From Candidatus Aminicenantota bacterium (lineage in GTDB: Bacteria > Acidobacteriota > Aminicenantia > Aminicenantales > UBA4085), in contig PLMN01000012.1 of the NCBI GenBank assembly GCA_003141555.1, positions 1-64,000 on the forward strand: 64,000 bases of DNA, given 5' to 3'. Positions 48,701-56,570 of this stretch are shown one piece after another. A model generated the notes under the pieces. It was not told where the DNA came from, ran no database searches, and worked only from the letters and a program-made list of their open reading frames with translations. A program made the translations under genes and the position numbers. The first letter of the stretch is position 1, and each line of letters starts with the position of its first letter.

Positions 48701-48749
48701 GTTCGAGCCGGGGAAGGGGTGGATTCTGATCCTGGAAGAGAAGAAGTAA
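45717..48749 (+). CDS. Secreted DUF6067 glycoside hydrolase-like protein
   Basis: The 1010-residue protein has a signal peptide (KYLRWIALLSLIVAAAPSPGQ), an N-terminal beta-sandwich region and a central TIM-barrel-like domain. The latter contains MKAYIDDAHRRGFKVKIYDTIRELSNHAPEIFALRSLG, VGIDGLYIDDLAFDRTTMKRV and LPYINRLWFGEYFDYA. This is the architecture of DUF6067, related to GH123-type N-acetylgalactosaminidases; the IDD of GLYIDDLAFD is the likely active-site region. The substrate is a polysaccharide or glycan, not identified. The start at 45717 has GGAGGG upstream. It begins after a dispersed repeat and ends at a terminator. Confidence 0.75.
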   Translation: MMKYLRWIALLSLIVAAAPSPGQETRPPTGAWNADELGNHRAVVRVDIKADAVLVRIPWRRRDADPEKKGLIVVDAASGARLKNVLAVAVNREYGDVAFQPASGPGDYYVYYMPYRLTGSRNYPNAVYLAPEKTAEPAWLARNGLDPARMVGPDLGKFTRAEAVEIQSVDAFNSFSPMEVIATAAETKDLLAKYPDPPYLLFPEDRMFSIRMTDDLPQRWIKSGPGREFAGEAARGEFYAFQIGLYASRTDIAGVAVEFGDLKPAGGGAGSIPASAFRSVNTGGTDWNGEPLKKIVAVAKGKVQALWCGVQVPRDAAAGDYEGVVRVKPQGLPEAQVRFKLTVTSAVLEDGGDGDPSRMSRLRWLDSMLAFDDEIVAPFTALRVQADAVSCLGRTVLLNAAGLPRQIQSFFTPDVTSISTKGCDLLAAPLDLVVEDVGGTKRVWTDAGVKFVVQKPGAVAWESARSSGPLSAEICGRMEMDGFLEFKVRIAAAQPTEVKDIALEIPLLESVAKYMMGLGAKGGLRPPDFQWAWDAKKNQDALWIGDVNAGLQVGFRAENYSRPLNTNFYLSKPLAMPPSWFNEGKGGVTVKSAGAACVLFRAASGPRRLQPGEDLHFDFILLLTPFKTIDTKGQWATRFLHAYKPLDEVAATGANTINIHHATEINPYINYPFLRAPEMKAYIDDAHRRGFKVKIYDTIRELSNHAPEIFALRSLGSEIFSHGPGRGYSWLQEHLGGDYISAWFVPQLKDAAVVNSGMSRWHNYYIEGLNWVAKNVGIDGLYIDDLAFDRTTMKRVRKVLDRNRPGALIDLHSANQYNPRDGYASSANLYLDDLPYINRLWFGEYFDYAGSPPDYWLVEISGIPFGLMGEMLQDGGNPWRGMIYGMTNRLPWSGKNPADIWKVWDEFGMADAKMTGYWVEANPVKTDNPAILATSYIKKGRALISLASWSPGPATARLNIDWKALGLDPAKARLRAPAIPEVQFATTFAPGDPIPFEPGKGWILILEEKK

Positions 48750-48772
48750 AAGTTTTCCTTCTGTTCGGACTA

Positions 48773-48817
48773 CGCTTGGCTTTTCGCCTTGGACGGAACC
48801 GCCGGAAGCGTTTTTTT
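48773..48817 (+). terminator. Possible terminator after the DUF6067 gene
   Basis: CGCTTGGC (48773-48780) pairs with GCC-gg-AAGCG (48801-48810), a bulged stem, followed by seven U (48811-48817). The bulge makes it weaker than the other terminators in the window. Confidence 0.4.
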
Positions 48818-48819
48818 CG

Positions 48820-49719
48820 TCAGGACGTCAGGGCGCCCAAGGCGATCGAATAGAATTTGGAATCCTCGGAGTCCGCCCGCGAGGTCAGGATGCAGGGGCA
48901 ATCCGCCCCGGCGACGAGGGCCGCCAGCTCGCCCGCGGCGAGGTACGTGGAGGCCTTGAAGAAGACGTTGCCGGTCTCGATCGTCGGGAACACCAGGATG
49001 TCGGCGTCCCCGGCCACCGGCGAGCTGATCCCCTTGATGTCCGCGCTTTCCTTCGACAGGGCGATGTCCAGGGCCAGCGGGCCGTCCACGATCGCGTTCT
49101 TGATCTGGCCCCGGTCGGCCATCTTGCTGATGATCGCCGCGTCCATGGTCGAGACCATCTTCGGATTGACCTTTTCGACGGCGCAGATCAGGGCGGCCTT
49201 GGGCGTTTCGATCCCCAGGCGGTGGGCCACGTCCAGACAGTAGTTCAGGATCTGGACCTTGGCCTCGAGGTCGGGGTAGGGGATGACCGCGACGTCGCCG
49301 CAGATGATGAGCTTGGGCCAGGTCGGGACCTGGATGACGCTGACGTGGGAGAGGAGCTTGCCCGGCCGGAGTAGCCCTTTGTCCTTGTCGATGATGGCTC
49401 TGATGTAATACGAGGAGTCGATGAGGCCCTTCATCAGGAAATCCGCGGCGCCGTCCCGGATCCGGGCAACGGCCAGGGCCAGGGCCTTCATGGGATCGGG
49501 CTCGTCGACGATCTCGAACAGGGACCGGTCCACCTTGTTTTCGGCGGCGACCTTTTCGATCTTGGCCCGGTTTCCGGTCAAGACGGGCTTGACCAGCCCT
49601 TCCCGGGCGGCCCGGCCGACGGCCGCGATGGTATGCGGGTCCTCGCCGCAGGCCACGGACAGCCGGCGGGGCGGATATTCCTTCGCCTTCTCGACGATTT
49701 CGTCCAAGGTTTTGATCAT
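48820..49719 (-). CDS. ptb: Phosphate butyryltransferase (phosphotransbutyrylase)
   Basis: The 299-residue protein belongs to the phosphate acetyl/butyryltransferase family: SVACGEDPHTIAAVGRAAREGLVKPVLTGN, VAVIPYPDLEAKVQILNYCLDVAHRLG, AIVDGPLALDIALSKESA and PVAGDADILVFPTIETGNVFFK. It converts an acyl-CoA (butyryl-, or branched isobutyryl/isovaleryl-) and phosphate to the acyl phosphate. It lies 18 bp after butyrate kinase, so together they turn acyl-CoA into acid plus ATP. The 23-residue gap-free family length is normal. Confidence 0.92.
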   Translation of the reverse strand: MIKTLDEIVEKAKEYPPRRLSVACGEDPHTIAAVGRAAREGLVKPVLTGNRAKIEKVAAENKVDRSLFEIVDEPDPMKALALAVARIRDGAADFLMKGLIDSSYYIRAIIDKDKGLLRPGKLLSHVSVIQVPTWPKLIICGDVAVIPYPDLEAKVQILNYCLDVAHRLGIETPKAALICAVEKVNPKMVSTMDAAIISKMADRGQIKNAIVDGPLALDIALSKESADIKGISSPVAGDADILVFPTIETGNVFFKASTYLAAGELAALVAGADCPCILTSRADSEDSKFYSIALGALTS

Positions 49720-49737
49720 GAGTGCTCCTCGATCGGA

Positions 49738-50802
49738 TCAGGTATAGGATTGAGCCGTCTCGCCGTCCCGGAGAACGCGGAGGGCCGCCGCGACGAGGGC
49801 GATCATTTCGTTCTCCCCCGGAAAGACGAAGACCGGGCCGATAAAATCCACGTGGGACTTGATGAGCTCGATGAAGCGCCGGCTGAAGGCCAGGCCGCCG
49901 GTGAGGACGATGCCGTCCACGGTGCCGCGCAGGACGGCGGCGGCGGCCCCGATCCCCTTGGCCACGGTCTTGGCCATGGCCTCGAAGACGAGGGCGGCCT
50001 CAGTGTCCCCTTCGGCGATCCGCTTCTCCGCGACCCGCAGATCGTTCGTGTTCAAGAGGGCGACCATGCCGCCCTTGCCGGTGAGCTTTTTTTTCAGCTC
50101 GTCCTGGGTGAACCGCCCGGAAAAACAGAGCTCGACGAGGTCGCGGGCGGGAATCGTCCCGGCCCGCTCCGGGGCGATCGGGCCTTCGCCGTGCAGGGCG
50201 TTGTTGACGTCCACGACCCGCCCCCGGCGGTGGGCTCCGATCGACATGCCGCCCCCCAGGTGACAGACGATGAGGTTGCAGTCCTCGTAAGCCTTGCCCA
50301 GCTCGGCGGCCGCGAGCCGGGCCGTATACTTTTGGTTGAGGGCGTGGAAGATGCTCCGCCGCCGGATCTCCGGGACGCCGGTCAGGCGGGCCCAGTCCTC
50401 GAGCTCGTCCACCACGACCGGGTCGACGATGAAAGCCGGCAGGCCGAGCGGCCGGGCGATCTCCGCGGCGATCAGGCCGCCGAGGTTCGAGGCGTGTTCG
50501 CCCTGGACGCCCTTGTCCAGGTCCTCGAGCATCCGGTCGCTGACGATATAGACCCCGCTCGGAATCGGCTTGAGAAGTCCCCCCCGGCCGACGGCGGCGC
50601 TCAGGGTTTCCGTCCCAATCCCTTGTTTGGCCAGGACGGCCAGAATGATGTCCTTGCGGAATTCTTTCTGATCGACGATCCGGTCGAATCGCCCGACCTC
50701 CTCGGCCGAATGGGCGATGTTCTCGGAAAAGAGCTCGCTCTCGTCCTCGTAAACGGCGATCTTCGTCGATGTCGAACCGGGGTTGATGACCAGGAAACGC
50801 AT
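49738..50802 (-). CDS. buk: Butyrate kinase
   Basis: The 354-residue acetokinase-family enzyme opens with LVINPGSTSTKIAVYEDE (phosphate-binding NPGSTSTK). It has RGGLLKPIPSGVYIVSDRM, LGGGMSIGAHRRGRVVDVNNALHGEGPIAPERAGTIP and VDGIVLTGGLAFSRRF. It transfers phosphate from butyryl phosphate, or a branched-chain relative, to ADP. With ptb downstream it forms the acid-producing ATP step of butyrate or branched-chain amino acid fermentation. A strong promoter lies about 70 bp upstream. Confidence 0.95.
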   Translation of the reverse strand: MRFLVINPGSTSTKIAVYEDESELFSENIAHSAEEVGRFDRIVDQKEFRKDIILAVLAKQGIGTETLSAAVGRGGLLKPIPSGVYIVSDRMLEDLDKGVQGEHASNLGGLIAAEIARPLGLPAFIVDPVVVDELEDWARLTGVPEIRRRSIFHALNQKYTARLAAAELGKAYEDCNLIVCHLGGGMSIGAHRRGRVVDVNNALHGEGPIAPERAGTIPARDLVELCFSGRFTQDELKKKLTGKGGMVALLNTNDLRVAEKRIAEGDTEAALVFEAMAKTVAKGIGAAAAVLRGTVDGIVLTGGLAFSRRFIELIKSHVDFIGPVFVFPGENEMIALVAAALRVLRDGETAQSYT

Positions 50803-50870
50803 GAGCTCAGTCCTTTTTGTCCGAAGCGCCCGGGGCCGGTTTTCGTTCCCCTGGGAAGAACAAGAGCCGA

Positions 50871-50899
50871 TTATAGGAAGTCCCGAGCTTATTCACAAG
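50871..50899 (-). promoter_or_regulatory. Promoter of buk-ptb
   Basis: On the minus strand, TTGTGA (50894-50899) and a perfect TATAAT (50871-50876) with a 17-bp spacer. The leader of about 60 nt shows no clear structure. Confidence 0.65.
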
Positions 50900-50964
50900 C
50901 CCCCGCGTTGAATCATGAATGATCTCCAGGAATTCCGCGAGGATCATGGTCGCCTGCCAAGCCC

Positions 50965-51999
50965 CTATTTCCCGCCCGCCAGCATCCCGCAGGCGGCCTG
51001 GATGTCCCGCCCCCCGCTATAGCGCCGGGCCACAGGCATTTTTAGATGCTTTCGCAACGCGTCCCGAAACGTATCCAGCTCATCGGCGGAAGGCGGCCGG
51101 AAGCGCCCCGTAGCGTCGTTCACATCAATCAGATCCAGGGTGATCGGCAGGCCCCGAACAAGCTCAGCCAGCTGGACGGCATCCTCTTCCCGGGTGTTGA
51201 ACCCGGAAATCATCGTCCAGGCCAGCACCACGCGCTGCCTCGACGCCCGGTGGTATTCCCGGACGGCTTCCATCAGCTCCGGCAGCGGATAGGCCTTCTC
51301 CATCGGCATGAGCCCGCCCCGCCGGGCCGGATCCGCGCTTATCAGCGACACCACCAAGCGGAACGGCAGCCGGTCGGCCGTGAATCGCCGAACGCCCGGC
51401 ACCACCCCCGCCGTCGAGATGCTGATGGACTTGGACGAAATCGCCATCCCGCAAGGCTCGCTCAGGATTCGCGCCGCGCGCACCACGGCCTCATAATTCA
51501 GCATGGGTTCGCCCATCCCCATGAACACCACTCCCCGGACAGGATGCGGCGAATCAACGGCGATCCGGATGACGGAATCGACCATTTCCCAGGTCGACAG
51601 GTTGCGCCCAAAACCCATCCGTCCCGTCGCGCAGAATTCGCAGCCCATCGCGCACCCCACCTGCGAGCTCAGGCAGACGATGAGCTTCTCTTCTCCGGCC
51701 CGATGCACGAGCGGGATCGCCACCGCCTCGAACGGCTCCGGCCCGTCGCCTTGGAAAAGATACTTGGCGAATCCATCCCGCGGCGAAACCACCTTGTCCC
51801 GCTGGATCAGCCGCGGCAGGCGCACCTCTCTCCGCACACGCGCCAGCACCTTGTCCGATACCTCCGGAAGGCTCGCGGGAAACGCGTCGCGCCTCACCAC
51901 CGCCGCCTGCAGCCGTCGGGCCAGACGCAAGGAGACTCCCAGAGGCGCCAGGCAAGCATGAAGCTCGGGGGAGGTTGAGTCTTTGAACAGGTGCGGCAT
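50965..51999 (-). CDS. rlmN: 23S rRNA (adenine2503-C2)-methyltransferase RlmN
   Basis: The 344-residue radical SAM enzyme has the CxxxCxxC cluster as QVGCAMGCEFCATGRMGF. GVVFMGMGEPMLNYEAVV and ISISTAGVVPGVRR follow, and the C-terminal methyl-carrying cysteine is in SGGRDIQAACGMLAGG. RlmN methylates A2503 of 23S rRNA and A37 of some tRNAs through a methyl-cysteine intermediate. The N-terminal RNA-binding region is normal. The related resistance enzyme Cfr would methylate C8; nothing here favours Cfr over RlmN. Confidence 0.93.
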   Translation of the reverse strand: MPHLFKDSTSPELHACLAPLGVSLRLARRLQAAVVRRDAFPASLPEVSDKVLARVRREVRLPRLIQRDKVVSPRDGFAKYLFQGDGPEPFEAVAIPLVHRAGEEKLIVCLSSQVGCAMGCEFCATGRMGFGRNLSTWEMVDSVIRIAVDSPHPVRGVVFMGMGEPMLNYEAVVRAARILSEPCGMAISSKSISISTAGVVPGVRRFTADRLPFRLVVSLISADPARRGGLMPMEKAYPLPELMEAVREYHRASRQRVVLAWTMISGFNTREEDAVQLAELVRGLPITLDLIDVNDATGRFRPPSADELDTFRDALRKHLKMPVARRYSGGRDIQAACGMLAGGK

Positions 52000-52083
52000 A
52001 GTCGAAAATCGAATTGTATGGCAAGGCCGATCCCGGCGCCGGCCTCCCGGCCAGGATCGAAAATTAGATTCCGTCGAACGGAC

Positions 52084-52560
52084 TCAAGCGAAGAGCTTCT
52101 TGGTCAGAACGGCCAGCCGGGCGGCGTATTTCTCGCAGCTCTTGAGCGAGCGCTCGTCGGGCCGCCCGACGGCCACCGGGCCATAGTGGTCGCCTTGGTG
52201 GTCGCCCTGGACGATCATCCCGTGGATCATCAAGGCCTTGAGGATGTCCAGGACCGTCGTCTCGTTGCCGCCGGCCAGGTTGCCGGACGAGGTGAATGCG
52301 CCGCCGACCTTGCCCTTGAGCTTGCCGTGGTGCTTGACGCTCTCGTCGATGAGCTTCTTGAGCGGCCAGGCCATGGTCCCGTAATAGGTCGGCGAACCGA
52401 AGACGAGGCAATCGTAGTCCATGAGTTCGGCGGGCCGGACGTCTTCGACTTTTTTCAGGTCGGCCGCCAGGCCTTTTTCATTCAGAACTTCGGCGATGCG
52501 GACGGCCATCTTCTCGGTGTTGTGGGAGCGGCTGTAGTAACAAACCAGAGCTTTAGGCAC
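52084..52560 (-). CDS. Flavodoxin/WrbA-like flavoprotein
   Basis: The 158-residue protein has the flavodoxin FMN phosphate loop ALVCYYSRSHNTEKMA and the later SPTYYGTMAWPLKKLID and AFTSSGNLAGGNETTVLDIL. The latter is characteristic of NAD(P)H:quinone oxidoreductase-like WrbA relatives. It carries two electrons between reductases and quinones or other acceptors. The start is GTG with AGGAGG 6 nt ahead. It is divergent from the HAD gene, with its own promoter at 52695-52724. Confidence 0.88.
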   Translation of the reverse strand: MPKALVCYYSRSHNTEKMAVRIAEVLNEKGLAADLKKVEDVRPAELMDYDCLVFGSPTYYGTMAWPLKKLIDESVKHHGKLKGKVGGAFTSSGNLAGGNETTVLDILKALMIHGMIVQGDHQGDHYGPVAVGRPDERSLKSCEKYAARLAVLTKKLFA

Positions 52561-52694
52561 GGCGGCCTCCTTTCCCTATCCCCGGCTCGAGCGTTTTTTT
52601 CTTTTCAACCGGCGTTTTCGCCGGCGTCACGGTCTGGTCCGACATGGCCTCAATGAGCGTTTGTCCGGACTTTCCTCCTTCCATTCCCAGCCGT

Positions 52695-52724
52695 AGGATA
52701 AAGGAAACGGCGTGATCCTGTCAA
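52695..52724 (-). promoter_or_regulatory. Promoter of the flavodoxin-like gene
   Basis: On the minus strand, a perfect TTGACA (52719-52724) and TATCCT (52695-52700) with an 18-bp spacer. The long leader of about 128 nt contains a 6-bp hairpin (52609-52624) with a 4-nt loop and no U-tract. Confidence 0.5.
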
Positions 52725-52758
52725 CGAACGAAAAGCCGGGATCTTGTCCTCGCCGTTC

Positions 52759-52788
52759 TTGACTTCGATCGGCGGAAGGGAATATCTT
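52759..52788 (+). promoter_or_regulatory. Promoter of the HAD gene (nearly leaderless)
   Basis: TTGACT (52759-52764) and TATCTT (52783-52788) with an 18-bp spacer. Eight nucleotides separate the -10 box from the ATG at 52797, so transcription would begin within a base or two of the start codon. Confidence 0.5.
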
Positions 52789-52796
52789 CAGGCGGC

Positions 52797-53495
52797 ATGA
52801 AAGCGGATTTCAGGGTCATCGGCTTCGACGCGGATGATACGCTCTGGGTCAACGAGCCGTATTATCAAGAGACCGAAAAACATTTTTGCGGTCTGCTGTC
52901 CGATTTTGGCCCGGCGGACGTCCTCTCCCGCGAGCTGTTCGAAACCGAAATCCAAAATCTCGACCTTTACGGCTTCGGGGCGAAGGGCTTCATGCTGTCC
53001 ATGATTGAGACGGCCCTGCGGGTCAGCCGGGGCCGGGCCCCCTCGCCCGCGATCGACGGGATTATTCGCCTGGGGAAGGAGCTCGTCAACAAGCCGGTGG
53101 TTCTCCTGGACGGCGTCGAAGGCGTCTTGAACGAGCTCCACAAAAGGGGCATCGAGCTCATCGTCGCCACAAAGTGAGATCTCCTCGATCAGGAACGAAA
53201 GCTCGCCAAGTCGAAGATCGGGCAATATTTCCATCACGTCGAAATCATGAGCGACAAGAAAGAGTCCGACTACCTGAAGCTCCTGACCCATTTGGGAATC
53301 GCGCCCGAAGATTTTCTCATGATCGGCAATTCCCTGAAATCGGATATCCTCCCGGTCCTGAACATCGGCGGGTCCGGGATCCATATTCCGTATCATACGA
53401 CCTGGCAGCATGAGAAAAGCGCGAGGGTTGAAGATCGAACGAATTTCAAAGAGGTCGATCACATCTCCAAGGTCCTGGAGATCTTCCGGGGCTAA
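52797..53495 (+). pseudogene. HAD-family hydrolase (YjjG-like) interrupted by an in-frame TGA
   Basis: The first part (127 codons to the TGA at 53175-53177) has the HAD nucleophile motif VIGFDADDTLW and the cap-domain region. It ends VATK just where the family continues with GDLLDQ. The same frame runs on for 105 more codons after the TGA (DLLDQERKLAKSKIGQYFHHVEIMSDKKESDYLKLL...FLMIGNSLKSDILPVLNIGGSGIHIPYHTTW) to a TAA at 53493-53495. The whole is 232 codons, normal for the family, and a single T-to-G change (TGA to GGA) would restore the expected glycine. It is therefore a one-base nonsense mutation or a sequence error rather than an old relic. The end overlaps the Lon stop by 3 bp. Confidence 0.8.
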
Positions 53496-55921
53496 TCCTT
53501 CTTCGTCTCTTTGTCCTCGCCGGCATCCTTCACCGCTCGGGAGACGCGCTGGATCTCCTTGTCCACCAGGTCATTGACCGTGCCGGGCTCGTAGGTCCCG
53601 TCCTCGCGCAGGGCACCGGCCGGGACCCCGGTCAGGATCTCGATCCCCTCGTCGATCGTGGCCACGGGGTACACATGGAAGCGCCCGGCCCGGGCCGCTT
53701 CGACGACGTCGGCCCGGAGCATGAGGTTCTGGACGTTCTGATGGGGGATGATGACGCCCTGGGTGCCGGTCAGCCCCCGGGCCTTGCAGACATCGAAAAA
53801 GCCCTCGATCTTCTCGTTGACCCCGCCGATGGGCTGGATCTCGCCCTTCTGGTTGAGCGAGCCCGTCACGGCGATGTCCTGGCGCAGGGGGAGCTTGGAC
53901 AGGCTGGAGAGGACGGCGTAGACTTCGGTCGACGAGGCGCTGTCGCCGTCGACGCCGCCGTACGACTGCTCGAAGGCCAAGCTGGCCGTGAAGGCCAGGG
54001 CCTTGTCCTGGGCGTAGCGGCCGCGGAGGTAGCCGCCCAGGATGAGGACGCCCTTGTTGTGCGTGCTGCCGCTCAGGTCGGCCTCGCGTTCGATGTTGAT
54101 GACGCCCGCCCGGCCGATCGATGTCCGGGCCGTGATCCGGGTCGGCTTGCCGAAGGAGAACTGACCCATGTCGTAGACCGACAGGCCGTTGACCTGGCCG
54201 ACCACCGCCCCCTCGGAGTCGATCATGATCGAGCCCTCGTCGATCATCTCCTGGATCTTGTCCTCGATCAGGCTCACCCGTTCGAACCGCTCGGTGATCG
54301 CGGTCTCGACGTGAGCCGCGGCGACGAGGGGCTTCCCGTCCTTCCGGGCCCAGTAGCTCGCCTCGCGAACGACGTCGGCGATCACGTGGAACCGGGTCGA
54401 GAGCTTCCGCTGGCGGCCGGCGATCCGGGTCCCGTACTCGACGACGGCCGCCATGCCCGCCTTGTCGAAGGGGAGCAGGCCGTCCTCGTCGCAGATCTTC
54501 TTGATGAACCGGGCGTAGTCGCCGATGCTGTGGCCGGTCTTGGGCATCTCGGAGTCGAACTCGGCCTTGATCTTGAAGATCTTCTTGAAGTCCTGGTCGG
54601 CCGAATAGAGGAGGTTGTAGATCTCCTCGTCGCCGATCATGACCACCTTGACGTTGACCTTGACCGGCTGCGGCTTGAGGCGGGTCGAGGAGAAGATGAA
54701 GAGCGAGGCGTAGTTCTGGATCTCGAAGATCTGGTTGCGCAGGGTGCGCTTGAGCATCGTCCAGACTCCGGGCTCGACCAGGGCGTCCATGGCGCTGACG
54801 ACCAGGAACCCGCCGTTCGCCTTGAGGAACGAGCCGGCCTTGATCTTGGTGAAGTCCGTCTGGATCACCCCCATCCGGTTGACGGTCGACTCGATCGCCC
54901 CGAAGAGGTTGAGGTAGTTGGGGTTGGTCTCCATGACGACCGGCGCGTTCTTGAGGTCGCCGTTGTCCACCAGGATGTTGACCCGGTAGGCGAGGAACGG
55001 GTCGACGAGCTCGACTTTCTCCTCGTCCTTCTTCTGGGGCTTGAACAGGTCGATGTTGCCGATGAGGTTGCTTTCGACATCGGCCAGGTGCTCGGCGATC
55101 TTGGGAAAGGGGAACTTGGCGTTCGTCTCGGCGATCGCCCCCTTGATCGTCGGCGAGATCGCCTCCGCGTCCCAGGACTTGAGCTGGGTCCGGGTTTCCT
55201 CGTCGATCTCGCGGAGGTGCTCGAACAGGGCCTCGAGCTTGCCCGAAAGCTCCTCGTACTTGGCTTTCAGGGCTTCGAGGGCCTTGGCCGGGAGCTTCTT
55301 TTCCTTGACCAGGGCTTCGAGCTTGGCGAAGGGAGTGGGCTGCTCCTCGATGATCGGGATGAGGTCGGGCTTGACGAACGGCCCCATCTGGACCTGGATG
55401 ACGCCGAAGCCTTCCTTGAGGGCCGCCTCTTCGAAGCCCTGGAGGAGATCCTTCTGCTTGCGCTGCTGGCCTTCGACGATCGCGTCCCGCTTCTCGGAAT
55501 AGTGGGGGCTTTTCAGGAGCTCGGGCACGTTGCGCTTCAGCATCTCGATCAGGTTGTCGAGCGACGCGGCGAACTGGCGCCCCTGGCCCGCCGGTACGAT
55601 AAGCAGGGTCGGCTCGTCGGGATACCGGAAATTGTTGACGTAGAGGAGGTCGTCGGGCGGCTTTTCCCCGTCCTCCATATTCTCGAGCAGCTGCTTGATG
55701 GTCGTCGTCCGGCCCGTGCCGACCATGCCCGTGATGAAGATGTTGTACCCGAGGCTGCGGATGTCGAGGCCGGTTTGGAGCGCTTTCAGAGCCCGCTCTT
55801 GGCCGATGATGTCGTCGCAGGCCGGGCAGGTCTCGCTCGAAACGTAGGGGATGGCCTCGACGTCGCACCGCCAGCGGAGCTTGTCGGGGGGGACTTCCGG
55901 GAACTTCGAATTGGGCGTCAT
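53492..55921 (-). CDS. Lon-family ATP-dependent protease (COG1067 type)
   Basis: The 809-residue protein has a zinc-like cysteine pair (SSETCPACDD) near the N-terminus. The ATP loop reads GMVGTGRTTT, with arginine where most P-loops have lysine, and a helical insert is present. The C-terminal Lon protease domain has the serine in YGGVDGDSASSTEVYAVLSSL and the lysine in GGVNEKIEGFFDVC. PF13654-type AAA domains of this kind are often noted with a GTGR loop. It should degrade damaged or regulatory proteins with ATP. The start is set at 55921 (MTPNSKFPE), where AGGAG precedes it; the longer frame has no such site. It ends at the HAD pseudogene. Confidence 0.88.
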   Translation of the reverse strand: MTPNSKFPEVPPDKLRWRCDVEAIPYVSSETCPACDDIIGQERALKALQTGLDIRSLGYNIFITGMVGTGRTTTIKQLLENMEDGEKPPDDLLYVNNFRYPDEPTLLIVPAGQGRQFAASLDNLIEMLKRNVPELLKSPHYSEKRDAIVEGQQRKQKDLLQGFEEAALKEGFGVIQVQMGPFVKPDLIPIIEEQPTPFAKLEALVKEKKLPAKALEALKAKYEELSGKLEALFEHLREIDEETRTQLKSWDAEAISPTIKGAIAETNAKFPFPKIAEHLADVESNLIGNIDLFKPQKKDEEKVELVDPFLAYRVNILVDNGDLKNAPVVMETNPNYLNLFGAIESTVNRMGVIQTDFTKIKAGSFLKANGGFLVVSAMDALVEPGVWTMLKRTLRNQIFEIQNYASLFIFSSTRLKPQPVKVNVKVVMIGDEEIYNLLYSADQDFKKIFKIKAEFDSEMPKTGHSIGDYARFIKKICDEDGLLPFDKAGMAAVVEYGTRIAGRQRKLSTRFHVIADVVREASYWARKDGKPLVAAAHVETAITERFERVSLIEDKIQEMIDEGSIMIDSEGAVVGQVNGLSVYDMGQFSFGKPTRITARTSIGRAGVINIEREADLSGSTHNKGVLILGGYLRGRYAQDKALAFTASLAFEQSYGGVDGDSASSTEVYAVLSSLSKLPLRQDIAVTGSLNQKGEIQPIGGVNEKIEGFFDVCKARGLTGTQGVIIPHQNVQNLMLRADVVEAARAGRFHVYPVATIDEGIEILTGVPAGALREDGTYEPGTVNDLVDKEIQRVSRAVKDAGEDKETKKD

Positions 55922-56043
55922 CGGGTACTCCTTGCCTGATTCGGCGCTAGGACGTTTATTAACATAACTTCCGCTCCGAATACAAGGAGGGGGCGGAAGG
56001 GGGTGGGCGGGGGAAAAGCCGTGCAAAAGGCGGTCCAATTTGC

Positions 56044-56049
56044 TAGAAT
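56044..56049 (+). promoter_or_regulatory. Possible -10 box ahead of ribH
   Basis: TAGAAT at 56044-56049 in the 175-bp divergent gap (55922-56096); the matching -35 region is a poor match. No riboflavin (FMN) riboswitch-like structure is evident. Confidence 0.25.
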
Positions 56050-56096
56050 ATCCGGCATCGGAGGCGGCGGAGGATCGTCCTCGAGAGGAGAAGACC

Positions 56097-56564
56097 ATGA
56101 AAACCTACGAAGGCAAGCTTCAGGCCAAAGGCTTCAAGATCGGCATCGTCCTCAGCCGGTTCAACGGCTTCCTCACGGCCGAGCTCCTGAACGGCGCCCT
56201 GGACGCGCTCAAGAAGCTCGGGGCCGAAGATGCCGACATCACGGTCTACAAGGTCCCCGGCTCCTTCGAGGTCCCGCTGGTCGCCAAGAAGCTGGCCAAG
56301 GCGGGCAAGGTCGACGGGATCGTCTGCCTGGGCGCCCTGATCCGGGGCGATACGCCTCATTTCGACGTCCTGAGCGCCGAGGTGACCAAGGGCTTGGCCC
56401 AGATCGCCCTCGAGGACGGCGTCCCCATCGCCTTCGGCATCCTGACCGTCGAGACGATCGAGCAGGGGATCGAGCGCTCCGGGACCAAGGCCGGCAACCG
56501 GGGCTCGGACGCGGTCTTCTCGCTCATCGAGACGCTGAACCTCGTCCGGGACGCGAAGCTGTAA
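56097..56564 (+). CDS. ribH: 6,7-dimethyl-8-ribityllumazine synthase
   Basis: The 155-residue enzyme has the lumazine synthase pattern: IGIVLSRFNGFLTAELLNGALDALKKLG, YKVPGSFEVPLVAKKLAK, VCLGALIRGDTPHFDVLSAEVTKGL (catalytic histidine in HFD) and FGILTVETIEQGIERSGTKAGNRG. It condenses 5-amino-6-ribitylamino-uracil with 3,4-dihydroxy-2-butanone 4-phosphate in riboflavin synthesis and forms icosahedral or pentameric shells. Start with GAGAGGAGA. It leads a block with nusB and lysS. Confidence 0.95.
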   Translation: MKTYEGKLQAKGFKIGIVLSRFNGFLTAELLNGALDALKKLGAEDADITVYKVPGSFEVPLVAKKLAKAGKVDGIVCLGALIRGDTPHFDVLSAEVTKGLAQIALEDGVPIAFGILTVETIEQGIERSGTKAGNRGSDAVFSLIETLNLVRDAKL

Positions 56565-56570
56565 GATCCT

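Noticed and set aside
52609-52624. CCGGCG/CGCCGG hairpin as a terminator
   Set aside because: The stem is perfect, but no U-tract follows in either direction. It was left as part of the flavodoxin leader.
53175-53177. Recoding of TGA as selenocysteine or glycine in the HAD gene
   Set aside because: No selenocysteine hairpin is evident after the TGA, the family has glycine there, and other genes in the window end with TGA. A one-base mutation or error is simpler.
53675-55939. A plus-strand frame of 754 codons opposite the Lon-family gene
   Set aside because: Composition is a repetitive acidic/leucine shadow; the minus strand has the Lon catalytic motifs.
55922-56096. FMN riboswitch upstream of ribH
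   Set aside because: The gap is only 175 bp, and no conserved junction or multi-stem fold could be recognised.
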